NCBI GenBank assembly: GCA_036507695.1
Contig: DATCIR010000072.1
Location: forward strand, 1-27,020
Length of the DNA: 27,020 nucleotides
Source of the DNA: JAKEGK01 sp036507695
Lineage (GTDB): Bacteria; Pseudomonadota; Gammaproteobacteria; SZUA-152
Direction of reading: 5' to 3'
Made by a program: the position numbers and the translations under genes. Under the pieces are notes generated by a model that was not told where the DNA came from, searched no databases, and was given only the letters and a program-made list of their open reading frames with translations. This document shows, piece by piece, positions 1-8,005 of the stretch; position 1 is the stretch's first letter, and each line of letters opens with the position of its first letter.

Positions 1-1250
1 GTTTCATTGAATTGGCATTGGAAATTGACAGCGGCCGTTATCCCAGCGTCAGCCGTTTCCTTCACCGATTGCAGACCCTGCGCCATAGCACTCAGGACGC
101 CCCGGATGAAACACCAGCGGGCAAAAGCGACGCCCGGGTCCGGCTACTGACCATCCATGGGGCAAAGGGCCTGGAAGCGCCCGTGATATTTCTGGCCGAC
201 GCCACCAATACCACGTCCGCCAAGGATGCTTATCAAGCGATTGTGCAATGGCCGGCCGATGAAAATCAACCCAGCCACTTTTTATTAGCGGCCAAGAAAG
301 CCGACCGGGATCAATACAGCAATGAATTACTTGCGCAACAGGACACGGAAATAAAAAGAGAAGACGCCAATTTATTATATGTTGCGCTTACCCGGGCCAA
401 ACAATATTTGTTTATCAGCGGTTGTGAACCCAAGCGTGACGGCGATACGGGCTGGTATGGTTCCATCGCCGCGGCGTTGGCCGCGCATCCGGATAAAGCA
501 TTGCACCAGGACACTGGCGGATATAGCCTAAGATCGGAGGCGTCACCCCCGCCATTGCTCGATACCCCGCCAGCACCTGAGATATCGGTTGTTGCTATTG
601 ATCCGCGCATGGCGCAACCCTTAACGGTAATGCCGACCAGCATGATCATTGCACCCAGTGTGTTGACAACGCCCAGTGACAGCGCAGTTGGTAAGCATGG
701 CCAGGCGCCGGAAAGTCTAAACGATGAAGACCTGCAATTGCGTGGCGTTATCATTCATAAAATGCTGCAGCTATTAACCGCCACACTGGTCTCAGGGGAC
801 ACACGGCGCGTCATTCAGCACCGCTGGGGAAACAGCGTAAGCCAGGTTTTACTCGATGAGTATTGGCACGAAACCCGGTCTCTCCTGGCCAATAAAACGC
901 ACGCAGCCTTATTCAATCCTGCCTGCTATACATCGGCCTACAATGAAGTTCCTATCAACTTCCAATATCAGAACGTCACTATATCGGGAATTATCGATCG
1001 TGTGATAATACAGGCGGACACCATTTACCTGATTGACTATAAAACCCACCTCGCTACCGGAAGGCAACAGCAACTTGATCTGGTACAACATTACCGGCCC
1101 CAGATAAGCCTATATTACGCCGGCATCTCCCGGCTCTGGCCGGACAAAACAATCATACCCCAGATTCTGTTTACCCGTAACGCAAGCCGCTATACGGTCG
1201 ACATACTGGATATTGCGGCAATCCTGGCCAGCGGAAACCAGACATCCTGA
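1..1250 (+). CDS. UvrD/AddA-type helicase with C-terminal PD-(D/E)XK nuclease (3' part of gene)
   Basis: This is the C-terminal part of an ATP-dependent helicase-nuclease of the AddA/RecB kind, which processes double-strand DNA ends for recombination. The frame is open to the left edge (phe-ile-glu precede the first TTG), so the gene starts outside the window. Counting from position 12, residues about 43-63 carry the superfamily 1 motif RLLTIHGAKGLEAPVIFLAD and residues about 119-137 carry NLLYVALTRAKQYLFISG, the arginine-finger motif VI. The last 170 residues look like a RecB-family nuclease: GVIIHKMLQLL, then GIIDRV and LIDYKTH, which supply the Asp and the D-x-K triad, then a Q-x-Y helix (YRPQISLYY). 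It ends 11 bases before the stop of a convergent small gene. AddA and a single-chain RecB-like enzyme cannot be separated without the N-terminus or a partner gene. Confidence 0.9.
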   Translation, partial: FIELALEIDSGRYPSVSRFLHRLQTLRHSTQDAPDETPAGKSDARVRLLTIHGAKGLEAPVIFLADATNTTSAKDAYQAIVQWPADENQPSHFLLAAKKADRDQYSNELLAQQDTEIKREDANLLYVALTRAKQYLFISGCEPKRDGDTGWYGSIAAALAAHPDKALHQDTGGYSLRSEASPPPLLDTPPAPEISVVAIDPRMAQPLTVMPTSMIIAPSVLTTPSDSAVGKHGQAPESLNDEDLQLRGVIIHKMLQLLTATLVSGDTRRVIQHRWGNSVSQVLLDEYWHETRSLLANKTHAALFNPACYTSAYNEVPINFQYQNVTISGIIDRVIIQADTIYLIDYKTHLATGRQQQLDLVQHYRPQISLYYAGISRLWPDKTIIPQILFTRNASRYTVDILDIAAILASGNQTS

Positions 1251-1261
1251 GACAAATTACA

Positions 1262-1660
1262 TTAATGCGATGTCGGTTTACCGCCGCTACGGCTGGTAAA
1301 TTGCACATTGACTTGCCGCGTATAGTCTTCGTCAAAAATCAGATTAATCAGCACTTGCCCATTATTGCTATTAACTATGACTTGCTTCAGATCAGGAACG
1401 CGGGTGGCGAGGTAACTACACATGGCGGCGGCGACGCCATCATTGGATCCGGTTAATGCATTGACCAGATTGATAGCCACGAATTGCGCTTTTTCTTCCA
1501 GGCCGGGATTCAAAATCACTTCATCACCCATGACAATTTGCGTATTTAATTCCTGATCCATCTTTTCCAAAAACTGCAGCTGTCTCTCCGACAACGGTTT
1601 GCCCCGGTCAAATTCCAATTCAGGATTATCGTTAAACACGACTGAAAAAATATCACTCAT
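1262..1660 (-). CDS. Conserved-looking hypothetical protein, about 132 aa
   Basis: I do not recognise this protein. I chose the ATG at 1660 because AGGA lies seven bases upstream; GTG and TTG codons just before it would add one or two residues. It has no signal peptide or membrane segment and is acidic. It opens with SDIFSVVFNDNPELEFDRGK. A central amphipathic stretch (about residues 50-90, EEKAQFVAINLVNALTG and AAAMCSYLATRVPDLKQV) is followed by a predicted beta hairpin (QVIVNSNNGQVLINLIFDED, then QVNVQF). Codon use resembles the neighbours and the opposite strand has no better candidate. It converges with the helicase-nuclease gene and appears monocistronic. It is probably a real cytosolic protein, function unknown. 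Confidence 0.65.
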   Translation of the reverse strand: MSDIFSVVFNDNPELEFDRGKPLSERQLQFLEKMDQELNTQIVMGDEVILNPGLEEKAQFVAINLVNALTGSNDGVAAAMCSYLATRVPDLKQVIVNSNNGQVLINLIFDEDYTRQVNVQFTSRSGGKPTSH

Positions 1661-2316
1661 CACCAATTCCTATAAAACGGATTGCTAAATCAAGGCAGCA
1701 AAACACGATAACCGCCGATTGCCTTTCTGCATCATACCATTATGCCCGCTAAGCGCCGCAAGAGATGCCGATAAATTGCCGAGAACGTAACTCAGATTCA
1801 CAAATTGAATAGATATATTAGTGATTTATGTCAGCTCAAAAAATATCGGAACCCGGTAATATCAGCAAATTCCTACATTAATTTTGTGGCTGATACCGTA
1901 TATTCCAGGTTTGCATTATCGCGATTAGATAGGGCGCCAGGCACAGGTCGGCAGATTATTCCTGGCGTAATCGGCGGTTTTAGTAATTCGGCAAAAAAAT
2001 GGAATACAGCAAGGTTTGGGGGCGATATCGTCAACTTTACAAACAGGCAGGTTTACACGGATTTCGCGCAGGCGCTTGCCGGTGGCGTGCGATTCCACGC
2101 ATCACGCTCCGCAACGGCCTTAGCCACCTGCCACGGTCACCGGTAACACGCGCAATCCAATTGACTGTCAATTCATCGTTAGCATTGCGCCACGATCGTT
2201 ACGGATACAGACGCTGAAACTGATAACGGGTACTGAAAGCCTCTCCAACCCGTTCCTGGTGTTCCATGATTTACCGCCTTTCAAGTCTATTAGTGATGCC
2301 GGACTTTTGATTCGCT
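1661..2316. other. Gap with no convincing gene; possible degenerate recombinase remnant
   Basis: This stretch separates the hypothetical gene from the Sel1-repeat gene. Two overlapping + frames (1805-2146 and 1999-2217) are open but lack good ribosome binding sites and recognisable domains. Around 2026-2070 one frame reads RYRQLYKQAGLHGF, which resembles the region before the HxxR box of tyrosine recombinases, but the continuation shifts frame and no intact catalytic box is visible. On the minus strand a 22-codon frame (2267-2199, starting MEHQERVGEAFSTRYQFQRL) has a plausible AAGG site nine bases upstream. I cannot assign it. The stretch should also hold the promoters of both flanking divergent genes, but I see no strong consensus. 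Confidence 0.35.
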
Positions 2317-4131
2317 ATGGTGGACAACAGCGTGATTCGACACATATTCATAAGCAGAAATAGTTTCGCGGCACCCGGAATGCCAAGGTTATTGTTGTTG
2401 TTAGCGCTGTTGTTATTGGCACTGTTGCCCTGCTCAGCGGTTTCAGCCGCTGAACCACCCAGCGCCATCGACCACACCATGTACAAATTAGCCACCGAAA
2501 TGAATGATGCGCCGGCGCAATATTTTATAGGCCGCAAATATTATCTTGGCTCCAATACCGCCGAGAATAAGGCGGAAGCCGCCAGGTGGTTAGAGATGGC
2601 TGCGGCGAAAGGACACACCAAGGCTGCCTATTACCTGGGTATTATGCACCTGTACGGTGACGGTATTCAAAAAAACGCCGTTGTCGCCCAGAAATTCCTC
2701 ACTCTAGCCGCTAATACCAATTATGCCGACGCGCAATATGAATTGGGAAATCTTTATTTCTTCGGTCATAACGGCAGTAAAGACATCGAACAAGCGCTGC
2801 GCTGGTATGAATCAGCGGCCCGCGAACGTCACGCCAATGCGCAATTTCAATTAGGCAAAATCCTTTACGGCGGCATAGGCGTCAAGGAAGACCGGACGCT
2901 CGGCAAAAAATGGCTGGAACTGGCGAGTGAAAACGGAATCGCCAAGGCCCGGGAAATTCTGAACACCACGCCAAGCACTACCGGTGGCAGCGACACTGGT
3001 GGCAACGACAATGCACTATTGTATATGGTCAATACCGCGGCGCTAGAAAACGCAACGCCAATTTCCACCGAGTCCGCACTCAAGCAGGAAATCCTCATGG
3101 CTGAGAACGGCATAGTGGACGCGCAATACGCCTTGGGGATTCGTTTCCTCACCGGCAACGGCGTTGATAAGAATCCTCACAAGGCGGCGGAGTGGATACG
3201 CAAAGCGGCGGAACAAGAACACGCTGGCGCCCAATATCGTCTGGGCATTATGTACCGGGACGGCGTCGGTGTGCCACCCAGTGAAGATAACGCCATAAAA
3301 TGGTTACGCCTGGCGTCTAATCGGGGAATCAGCAAAGCGCAGCGCGATCTGAATGCGTTGCAGCGCAACCAACTCCTGGCCCGCAAAAACGAACTCACCA
3401 GCAATCCAGCCGTAACCGATCCCGAAGCCCAGTTTGCCCTCGGATTAATGTACATTGACGGCAAAGGGGTCGATAAAGACACCGGTGCCGCGCTGCAATG
3501 GTTTCTCAAAGCCGCTCAACAGGATCACCTTGAGGCTCAGTTCCGATTAGGTGAAATGTACCAAGGCGGTATCGGCGTTGAACCGGATCTCAAATCAGCA
3601 AAGCTATGGTATAGCAGGGCGGCAGGCAAAGGCCTGGAGCAAGCCAGCAAAGCCTTGGAAGGTATTTTGCGCACTGAAGAGCAACGTTTTCTAAACAAGG
3701 AATTGCAGAGCCTGAAAAATTCCCCTATTTACCCTTACCTGCTCAATGCAATCCAGGGACACGCATCCGCCAAATATGAAGTAGGCATCATGTATATTAA
3801 AGGAGAACATGCGCCGCAGGATATCCAGGAAGGCATACGTTGGTTACAAAACGCGGCAATCAATGGCCATACTCTTGCGCAACTTGAACTTGGAAAAATC
3901 TATATGAATGGGGCGCAGTCCGTCGAACAGGATTATTTGATTGCGTTCAAGTGGCTGGAAAAAGCCGCGCAACGCGGCAATTCTGACGCGCAATATCATC
4001 TGGGGAATATGTACCACAGCGGATTAGGCATAACCAAGAGCAACGACAAAGCCGTGAAATGGTTCAACCTCGCCGCCCGACAAGGCCACAAGGACGCACG
4101 CGATTTTCTGGTTGGCTGTAAGAACTGCTAA
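2317..4131 (+). CDS. Secreted Sel1-like (tetratricopeptide-type) repeat protein
   Basis: Exported solenoid protein likely to act as a protein-interaction scaffold in the periplasm or outside the cell. A hydrophobic leader (LLLLLALLLLALLPCSAVSAA, residues 25-45) ends in a signal peptidase I-like site near VSAA/EPP. Eleven Sel1 repeats of about 36 residues follow, each near A-x-A-Q-Y-x-L-G-x-M-Y...G-G-V...A-x-x-W-x-x-x-A-A-x-x-G-H. They fall in four blocks: residues about 65-208 (4 repeats), 267-338 (2), 368-440 (2) and 482-592 (3). The blocks are separated by non-repeat linkers of 30-60 residues, one of them rich in Gly/Ser/Thr (217-232). The protein ends in Cys-Lys-Asn-Cys. The start is uncertain: ATG at 2380 (residue 22) would give a more typical signal peptide, and neither start has a strong ribosome site. 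The gene stands alone. Its partner cannot be inferred. Confidence 0.88.
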   Translation: MVDNSVIRHIFISRNSFAAPGMPRLLLLLALLLLALLPCSAVSAAEPPSAIDHTMYKLATEMNDAPAQYFIGRKYYLGSNTAENKAEAARWLEMAAAKGHTKAAYYLGIMHLYGDGIQKNAVVAQKFLTLAANTNYADAQYELGNLYFFGHNGSKDIEQALRWYESAARERHANAQFQLGKILYGGIGVKEDRTLGKKWLELASENGIAKAREILNTTPSTTGGSDTGGNDNALLYMVNTAALENATPISTESALKQEILMAENGIVDAQYALGIRFLTGNGVDKNPHKAAEWIRKAAEQEHAGAQYRLGIMYRDGVGVPPSEDNAIKWLRLASNRGISKAQRDLNALQRNQLLARKNELTSNPAVTDPEAQFALGLMYIDGKGVDKDTGAALQWFLKAAQQDHLEAQFRLGEMYQGGIGVEPDLKSAKLWYSRAAGKGLEQASKALEGILRTEEQRFLNKELQSLKNSPIYPYLLNAIQGHASAKYEVGIMYIKGEHAPQDIQEGIRWLQNAAINGHTLAQLELGKIYMNGAQSVEQDYLIAFKWLEKAAQRGNSDAQYHLGNMYHSGLGITKSNDKAVKWFNLAARQGHKDARDFLVGCKNC

Positions 4132-4181
4132 CCCGCGGTGGTTGCCGTAAAGCGCTATAGGCCACTGACAAAGTTAACTAG

Positions 4182-4439
4182 CTATTGTTCCACAAGCCCA
4201 TCAAGCTCACCGTCCATGTGCAGCTCCGTGAGTTCACTGAATCCACCCACCCATTTACCGTCAATGGTGATTTGCGGCACGGTTCTGGCGCCATTGGACA
4301 CTGTCAGCATTTCCTTGAGCGCATTTTTATCCTGATCAATACGAAATTCGTCATAAGAAATGCGCCACTTGGTAAGAAGGTTTTTCGCTTTATCACAAAT
4401 CGGGCACGTTCCGGTGCTATACACTTTTACTCGGGCCAT
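4182..4439 (-). CDS. Glutaredoxin, dithiol type (CPIC)
   Basis: Small cytosolic thiol-disulfide oxidoreductase that uses glutathione to reduce protein disulfides or ribonucleotide reductase. At 85 residues it is the normal size for a GrxC-type protein. The active site is Cys12-Pro-Ile-Cys15, where the usual form is CPYC. The cis-proline loop is Thr53-Val-Pro55 and the glutathione-binding GG lies in GKWVGGFSEL (residues 61-70). The ATG at 4439 is preceded by a GAGA site. It is the distal gene of a leftward set (ogt, xerD, yajQ, dsbC, glutaredoxin), 139 bases after dsbC, so it may have its own promoter. It converges with the Sel1-repeat gene. Family membership is clear; the exact class and substrate are not. 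Confidence 0.88.
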   Translation of the reverse strand: MARVKVYSTGTCPICDKAKNLLTKWRISYDEFRIDQDKNALKEMLTVSNGARTVPQITIDGKWVGGFSELTELHMDGELDGLVEQ

Positions 4440-4578
4440 TATTATTTCTCGTTAACCTCGTGCAATTCCCTAATTCCAATACAACCTACTGCGCTTGAAT
4501 CTAGCCTAGTAAACTCCAGCGGAGTTTCCAATAAGGATTTTATACCGGTCTTCAAGCGGTGATTTAACTGCATATCGA

Positions 4579-5334
4579 TTAACTCTGCTTGCCATCGGTG
4601 AGGATTTTTAGCAGCCGGTCCGCCGGAACGTAACCGGGAATGCTCTGACCGCTTTCCGTGAATAATGAGGGTGTTCCGGTTACACCCACGTCCCGTGCAA
4701 TATTCAATTGCTTGGTGATGGCGTCCTTGCAGGGTTTGTTATCAGCCACTTGCTCCAGTTTTTCCAGTTGTTCCAGGTTGGCGCCGCCCTTGGCAAAGGT
4801 CATCGCCTTATTGCGGTCCTTGGCGCACCAGACCGAGACCGCCTTGAAATAGGATGGCGTCTGTAATCCGGAACGGGGAAACGCCGCATATCTTACTTCG
4901 ATGCCAAGATCATTGTACGCCTTGATGTCGGCATGCAGCTTGCGGCAATAACCGCAATCAATATCGGTGAACGCCGTGATCACAAATTTAGTTTCCTTAT
5001 CCCTGGGGCGAAACACGATTAATTGTTCCATATCCAGGGATGCCAGCGCTTTTGCCCGGCCTGATGTGCGGACGGCTTCCGTAAGATTCACCCTTTTTTG
5101 CACATCATAGACATCGCCTTCAATCATGTAACGTCCATCGCTGGTCATATAAATAACCTGGGTACCGTATACCGCCTCATAGAGGCCGGGAATCGGCGTT
5201 GGCTTGATTTTATCGGGCTTTGCCCCCGGCATCAGTTCCTGTAAGGTTTTTGTAACTTGTTCAATATCGGTGCCCGCCGCAATGGCAATAGGAACAAACA
5301 GCGCCAAGGTCACAACCAAAAAAACTTTTCTCAT
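4579..5334 (-). CDS. dsbC: Thiol:disulfide interchange protein DsbC
   Basis: Periplasmic disulfide isomerase and chaperone that reshuffles wrong disulfides and is kept reduced by DsbD. Residues 1-20 form a signal peptide (MRKVFLVV... ending AIAA, with cleavage likely before Gly21). The N-terminal dimerisation domain covers about 22-85 and a thioredoxin-like domain follows. The active site is Cys127-Gly-Tyr-Cys130 within FTDIDCGYCRKLH. The cis-proline loop is VTGTPSLF. Cys170 and Cys202 correspond to the structural disulfide pair of E. coli DsbC. At 251 residues the length is normal. GAGG sits five bases before the ATG. It follows yajQ on the same strand with a 70-base gap. Nearness to xerD is also seen in pseudomonads. 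Confidence 0.96.
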   Translation of the reverse strand: MRKVFLVVTLALFVPIAIAAGTDIEQVTKTLQELMPGAKPDKIKPTPIPGLYEAVYGTQVIYMTSDGRYMIEGDVYDVQKRVNLTEAVRTSGRAKALASLDMEQLIVFRPRDKETKFVITAFTDIDCGYCRKLHADIKAYNDLGIEVRYAAFPRSGLQTPSYFKAVSVWCAKDRNKAMTFAKGGANLEQLEKLEQVADNKPCKDAITKQLNIARDVGVTGTPSLFTESGQSIPGYVPADRLLKILTDGKQS

Positions 5335-5404
5335 AACATCCTCTCAGTAACGATCATTAAATAAAATTGCGCGGCCGGATTTAATTTAGGTAATTTCGAG
5401 ATGA

Positions 5405-5887
5405 CTAGTCTCTGAAGTTCGTGTATTGCAGCGGCATGTCCAATTTTGACTCTTTCAGCAGGGCGATAACCTGCTGCAGATCATCGCGGTTTTTTCCGGT
5501 TACCCGTACCTGTTCCCCCTGAATGGCCGCCTGGACTTTTACCTTGGAGTCTTTTACCAATTTGACGATTTTTTTCGCCAGTTCCTTGTCGACCCCCTGT
5601 CTGGCAACCAGTTTCTGGCGCACTTCCTTGCCAGTGGGGAATGGGGCCTGGACATCCAGGCATCCAATATCTATGCCGCGTTTGACCATTTTGTTGCGCA
5701 AAATATCCCGGATCTGCTGCACTTGAAAATCACTTTCGCTAATAATGGTAATTTCCGCTCCCGCCTGCTCGATTTTCGAATTGGTGCCCCTGAAATCAAA
5801 CCGGGTACCCACCTCACGATTCGCCTGGTCCACGGCATTGGTCAGTTCATGCATGTCGATTTCAGACACTATATCAAAGGATGGCAT
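5405..5887 (-). CDS. yajQ: YajQ family nucleotide-binding protein
   Basis: Small cytosolic protein with two ferredoxin-like domains. Members of the family bind nucleic acids or cyclic di-GMP, and in Xanthomonas one acts as a c-di-GMP-responsive transcription co-factor. The family signature opening MPSFDIVSEIDMHELTNAVDQ is intact, as are TRFDFRGT (about 28-35), the KKIVKLVKDSKVKVQAAIQG block and the VRVTGKNRDDLQQVIALLK end. At 160 residues it is nearly the size of E. coli YajQ. An AGGA site lies seven bases before the ATG. It lies between xerD and dsbC, about 66 and 70 bases from each. Whether this copy binds c-di-GMP cannot be read from sequence. Confidence 0.95.
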   Translation of the reverse strand: MPSFDIVSEIDMHELTNAVDQANREVGTRFDFRGTNSKIEQAGAEITIISESDFQVQQIRDILRNKMVKRGIDIGCLDVQAPFPTGKEVRQKLVARQGVDKELAKKIVKLVKDSKVKVQAAIQGEQVRVTGKNRDDLQQVIALLKESKLDMPLQYTNFRD

Positions 5888-5953
5888 ATTGTTTTCCTTT
5901 CATATCCTCACATAGCTGGTTAATTATGCGATTCCGCCTCAGCGGCGAAACCA

Positions 5954-6886
5954 TCAACCGCGCGGATGATGGGTTGCGTGCAGGCTGCGTAATCGTTCCC
6001 GCGCCACGTGAGTATAAATCTGCGTGGTCGATAAATCACTATGCCCCAGCAACATTTGCACGACACGCAAATCCGCGCCATGGTTCAGTAAATGCGTTGC
6101 AAAACAATGGCGCAGGGTATGGGGCGTCAAGTGCTTTTTAATACCGGCCTTGAGCGCATAGCGTTTGATTAAATACCAGAACGCCTGGCGAGTCATGCCC
6201 GACTGGCGCCGTGTGGTAAACACATGATCGCTGGCAGCGGGCGGCGTGATTTGGTGCCGTACATCGTTGAGATAACGATCCAGCCAGGATAACGCCTCTT
6301 CACCCAATGGCACCAGCCGCTCCTTGTTACCTTTGCCCAGTACGCGCACCACACCCTGCCGCAGGTTGATTTGGTCCAACGTGAGCATGACCAGCTCCGA
6401 TACGCGCAAGCCGGTGGCGTACAACAGCTCCAGCATAGTGCGATCGCGTATCCCCAGGGGATCATTTAAATCCGGCGCGTACAGCAGCGCCTCGACCTCC
6501 GCTTCCGACAAAAACTTTGGCAAGGGACGGCCCAGCTTCGGCGCATCAATACGATCGCTAGGATCAACCTTGAGCAATTGTTCCCGCACACTATATTGAT
6601 AGAAACGTTTAATACTGGATAACAAGCGGGCGGTGGACCGCGATTTCACGCCTTCGTTTACGCGGCAGGCGAGGTAGTCCAGAATCTGGCTGCGGGATGC
6701 GTGCAATAAGTCCTGCCGGCACTGCGCATTTAACCATTTCGCCAACCCGTGAAGGTCGGTGCGATAGGCATTCAGGGTATTTTCACTAAGCCCCCGCTCC
6801 ATCCAGATGGCGTCGATAAAGACTTCCAGTTGTTGCTCACTCGCCGGATGCGGTGCTGCATCCTGCGGCTTAGATGGCCGACTCAT
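5954..6886 (-). CDS. xerD: Site-specific tyrosine recombinase XerD
   Basis: Works with XerC and FtsK at the dif site to resolve chromosome dimers. The N-terminal SAM-like core-binding domain (about residues 17-105) contains LSENTLNAYRTDL. The catalytic domain has all six active residues: Arg161 (GLRVSELV), Lys185 (VLGKGNKER), His256 and Arg259 (HTLRH), His282 (LGHSDLSTT) and Tyr291 (IYTHV). I chose the ATG at 6886 because it gives 310 residues, close to the family norm of about 300. The frame stays open further upstream, but that part is only the antisense of ogt. The start codon lies inside the last codons of ogt (17-base overlap), which points to translational coupling. This is a chromosomal XerD, not a phage integrase. 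Confidence 0.95.
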   Translation of the reverse strand: MSRPSKPQDAAPHPASEQQLEVFIDAIWMERGLSENTLNAYRTDLHGLAKWLNAQCRQDLLHASRSQILDYLACRVNEGVKSRSTARLLSSIKRFYQYSVREQLLKVDPSDRIDAPKLGRPLPKFLSEAEVEALLYAPDLNDPLGIRDRTMLELLYATGLRVSELVMLTLDQINLRQGVVRVLGKGNKERLVPLGEEALSWLDRYLNDVRHQITPPAASDHVFTTRRQSGMTRQAFWYLIKRYALKAGIKKHLTPHTLRHCFATHLLNHGADLRVVQMLLGHSDLSTTQIYTHVARERLRSLHATHHPRG

Positions 6887-7370
6887 GCTGTAATAACCAC
6901 TGCTTGAGTGACAGGTTATCGCCTGTTGTTTTACCGGCGTAGCCTCCCAATCCCTGCGCTGACACAACCCGGTGGCAGGGTACAACAATGGGTATGGGAT
7001 TGCGGCGGCACGCATTACCAACCGCGCGCGGTCCGCTACGGATTTTTTCGGCCAGGTTTCCATAAGACCAGACCTTCCCCGGGGGGCAACGGCGCAACAT
7101 ATTCCAGACTCGTTGTTGGTAGTCCGTACCCTGGGGGGCGAGTTGCAACGTGAATCGGTAACAAGGGTCCGCGAAATAAGCGTTGAGTTGCGCAACAACT
7201 TCCCGCGCAGCGGAATTCGCCGGTGGCTTTAGCCGGGCTGCGTCACTTAAAAACGCAAGCTCCCGCAACCGGCCGCCCTCAACACGAATAGCCAATTGAT
7301 TGGCGCCGCCCGGAAATGGCGTTCGAATAACGGCATCATAATCGTGATTGTCCTTGATCAGCATTTGCAA
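6870..7370 (-). CDS. ogt: Methylated-DNA--protein-cysteine methyltransferase
   Basis: Suicide DNA-repair protein that takes the alkyl group from O6-alkylguanine onto a cysteine. The acceptor is Cys132 in the Pro-Cys-His-Arg-Val motif, preceded by AVGNACRRNPIPIVV, with the recognition-helix Arg in GPRAVGNA. The N-terminal non-catalytic domain covers about residues 10-75 and lacks an Ada-type zinc site, so this is the stand-alone Ogt form. At 166 residues the length is normal. A second ATG two codons inside (7364) is an equally possible start. Its 3' end overlaps the xerD start by 17 bases, so the two are probably co-transcribed. It lies downstream of the rplS terminator. Confidence 0.93.
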   Translation of the reverse strand: MQMLIKDNHDYDAVIRTPFPGGANQLAIRVEGGRLRELAFLSDAARLKPPANSAAREVVAQLNAYFADPCYRFTLQLAPQGTDYQQRVWNMLRRCPPGKVWSYGNLAEKIRSGPRAVGNACRRNPIPIVVPCHRVVSAQGLGGYAGKTTGDNLSLKQWLLQHESAI

Positions 7371-7440
7371 TCTCCAGATTGAAGCAGCCCTTCAGGAATA
7401 CTACACCGCGCGCCGGGCAAAAAACGTGTGCCAAAACGCA

Positions 7441-7473
7441 AACGGGCGCTTGGTAGTGTACCAAACGCCCGTT
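7441..7473 (-). terminator. Intrinsic terminator after rplS
   Basis: A 14-base-pair stem with a single mismatch and a five-base loop: arms 7441-7454 (AACGGGCGCTTGGT) and 7460-7473. On the minus strand it is followed by a T-rich stretch (TTTGCGTTTTGG). It lies 68 bases past the rplS stop and should end the rpsP-rimM-trmD-rplS transcript before ogt. Confidence 0.8.
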
Positions 7474-7540
7474 GTCAAAGATGTCACAATCACCGAAAAG
7501 GTTTACTCAATGCCGAAGTATTGTTCGGCGAATGACGAAA

Positions 7541-7882
7541 TTACAGCTTTTCCTTAATACGCGCCGCTTTGCCTGCCAGATCACGCAGATAATAAAGTTT
7601 GGCGCGGCGCACGTCGCCACGGCGTTTCACTTTAACGGACTGAATGCTTGGACTGTGCGTTTGAAATACCCGCTCAACGCCTTCACCATGGGACACTTTG
7701 CGCACGGTAAACGAAGAATTGACGCCGCGATTGCGTTTGGCAACGACGACACCTTCAAAGGCCTGGGTGCGCTCACGGTTACCTTCGATAACCTTCACGT
7801 TGACCACAACCGTATCCCCGGGGCTAAAATCGGGGACTTTTTTCATTTGTTCAGCTTCAAGTTGTTGAATTATATTGCTCAT
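7541..7882 (-). CDS. rplS: 50S ribosomal protein L19
   Basis: Large-subunit protein at the 30S-50S interface. From the ATG at 7882 it has 113 residues, the usual length, beginning MSNIIQQLEAEQMKK. The family core PDFSPGDTVVVNVKVIEGNRERTQAFEGVV and the basic end VKRRGDVRRAKLYYLRDLAGKAARIKEKL are intact. I preferred 7882 over the ATG four codons upstream because a GGAG/CAGG-type site precedes it and the N-terminus then matches the family. It is last in the rpsP-rimM-trmD-rplS operon, 123 bases after trmD, and is followed by a strong hairpin terminator. Confidence 0.97.
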   Translation of the reverse strand: MSNIIQQLEAEQMKKVPDFSPGDTVVVNVKVIEGNRERTQAFEGVVVAKRNRGVNSSFTVRKVSHGEGVERVFQTHSPSIQSVKVKRRGDVRRAKLYYLRDLAGKAARIKEKL

Positions 7883-8005
7883 GACCTGCTCCATTTCTCA
7901 GTGCGGCGCATTATACCGGACAATTCCCGGGATAACACCTCAAATTTGCTCAATTGATACGGTTCCGGGGCCCGGATTATAAACATCGCCCGGTTGTGGA
8001 TCTTG

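Noticed and set aside
6887..7198. Upstream extension of xerD by 104 codons
   Set aside because: It is only the antisense-free third frame of ogt; XerD from 6886 has the normal length and domain start.
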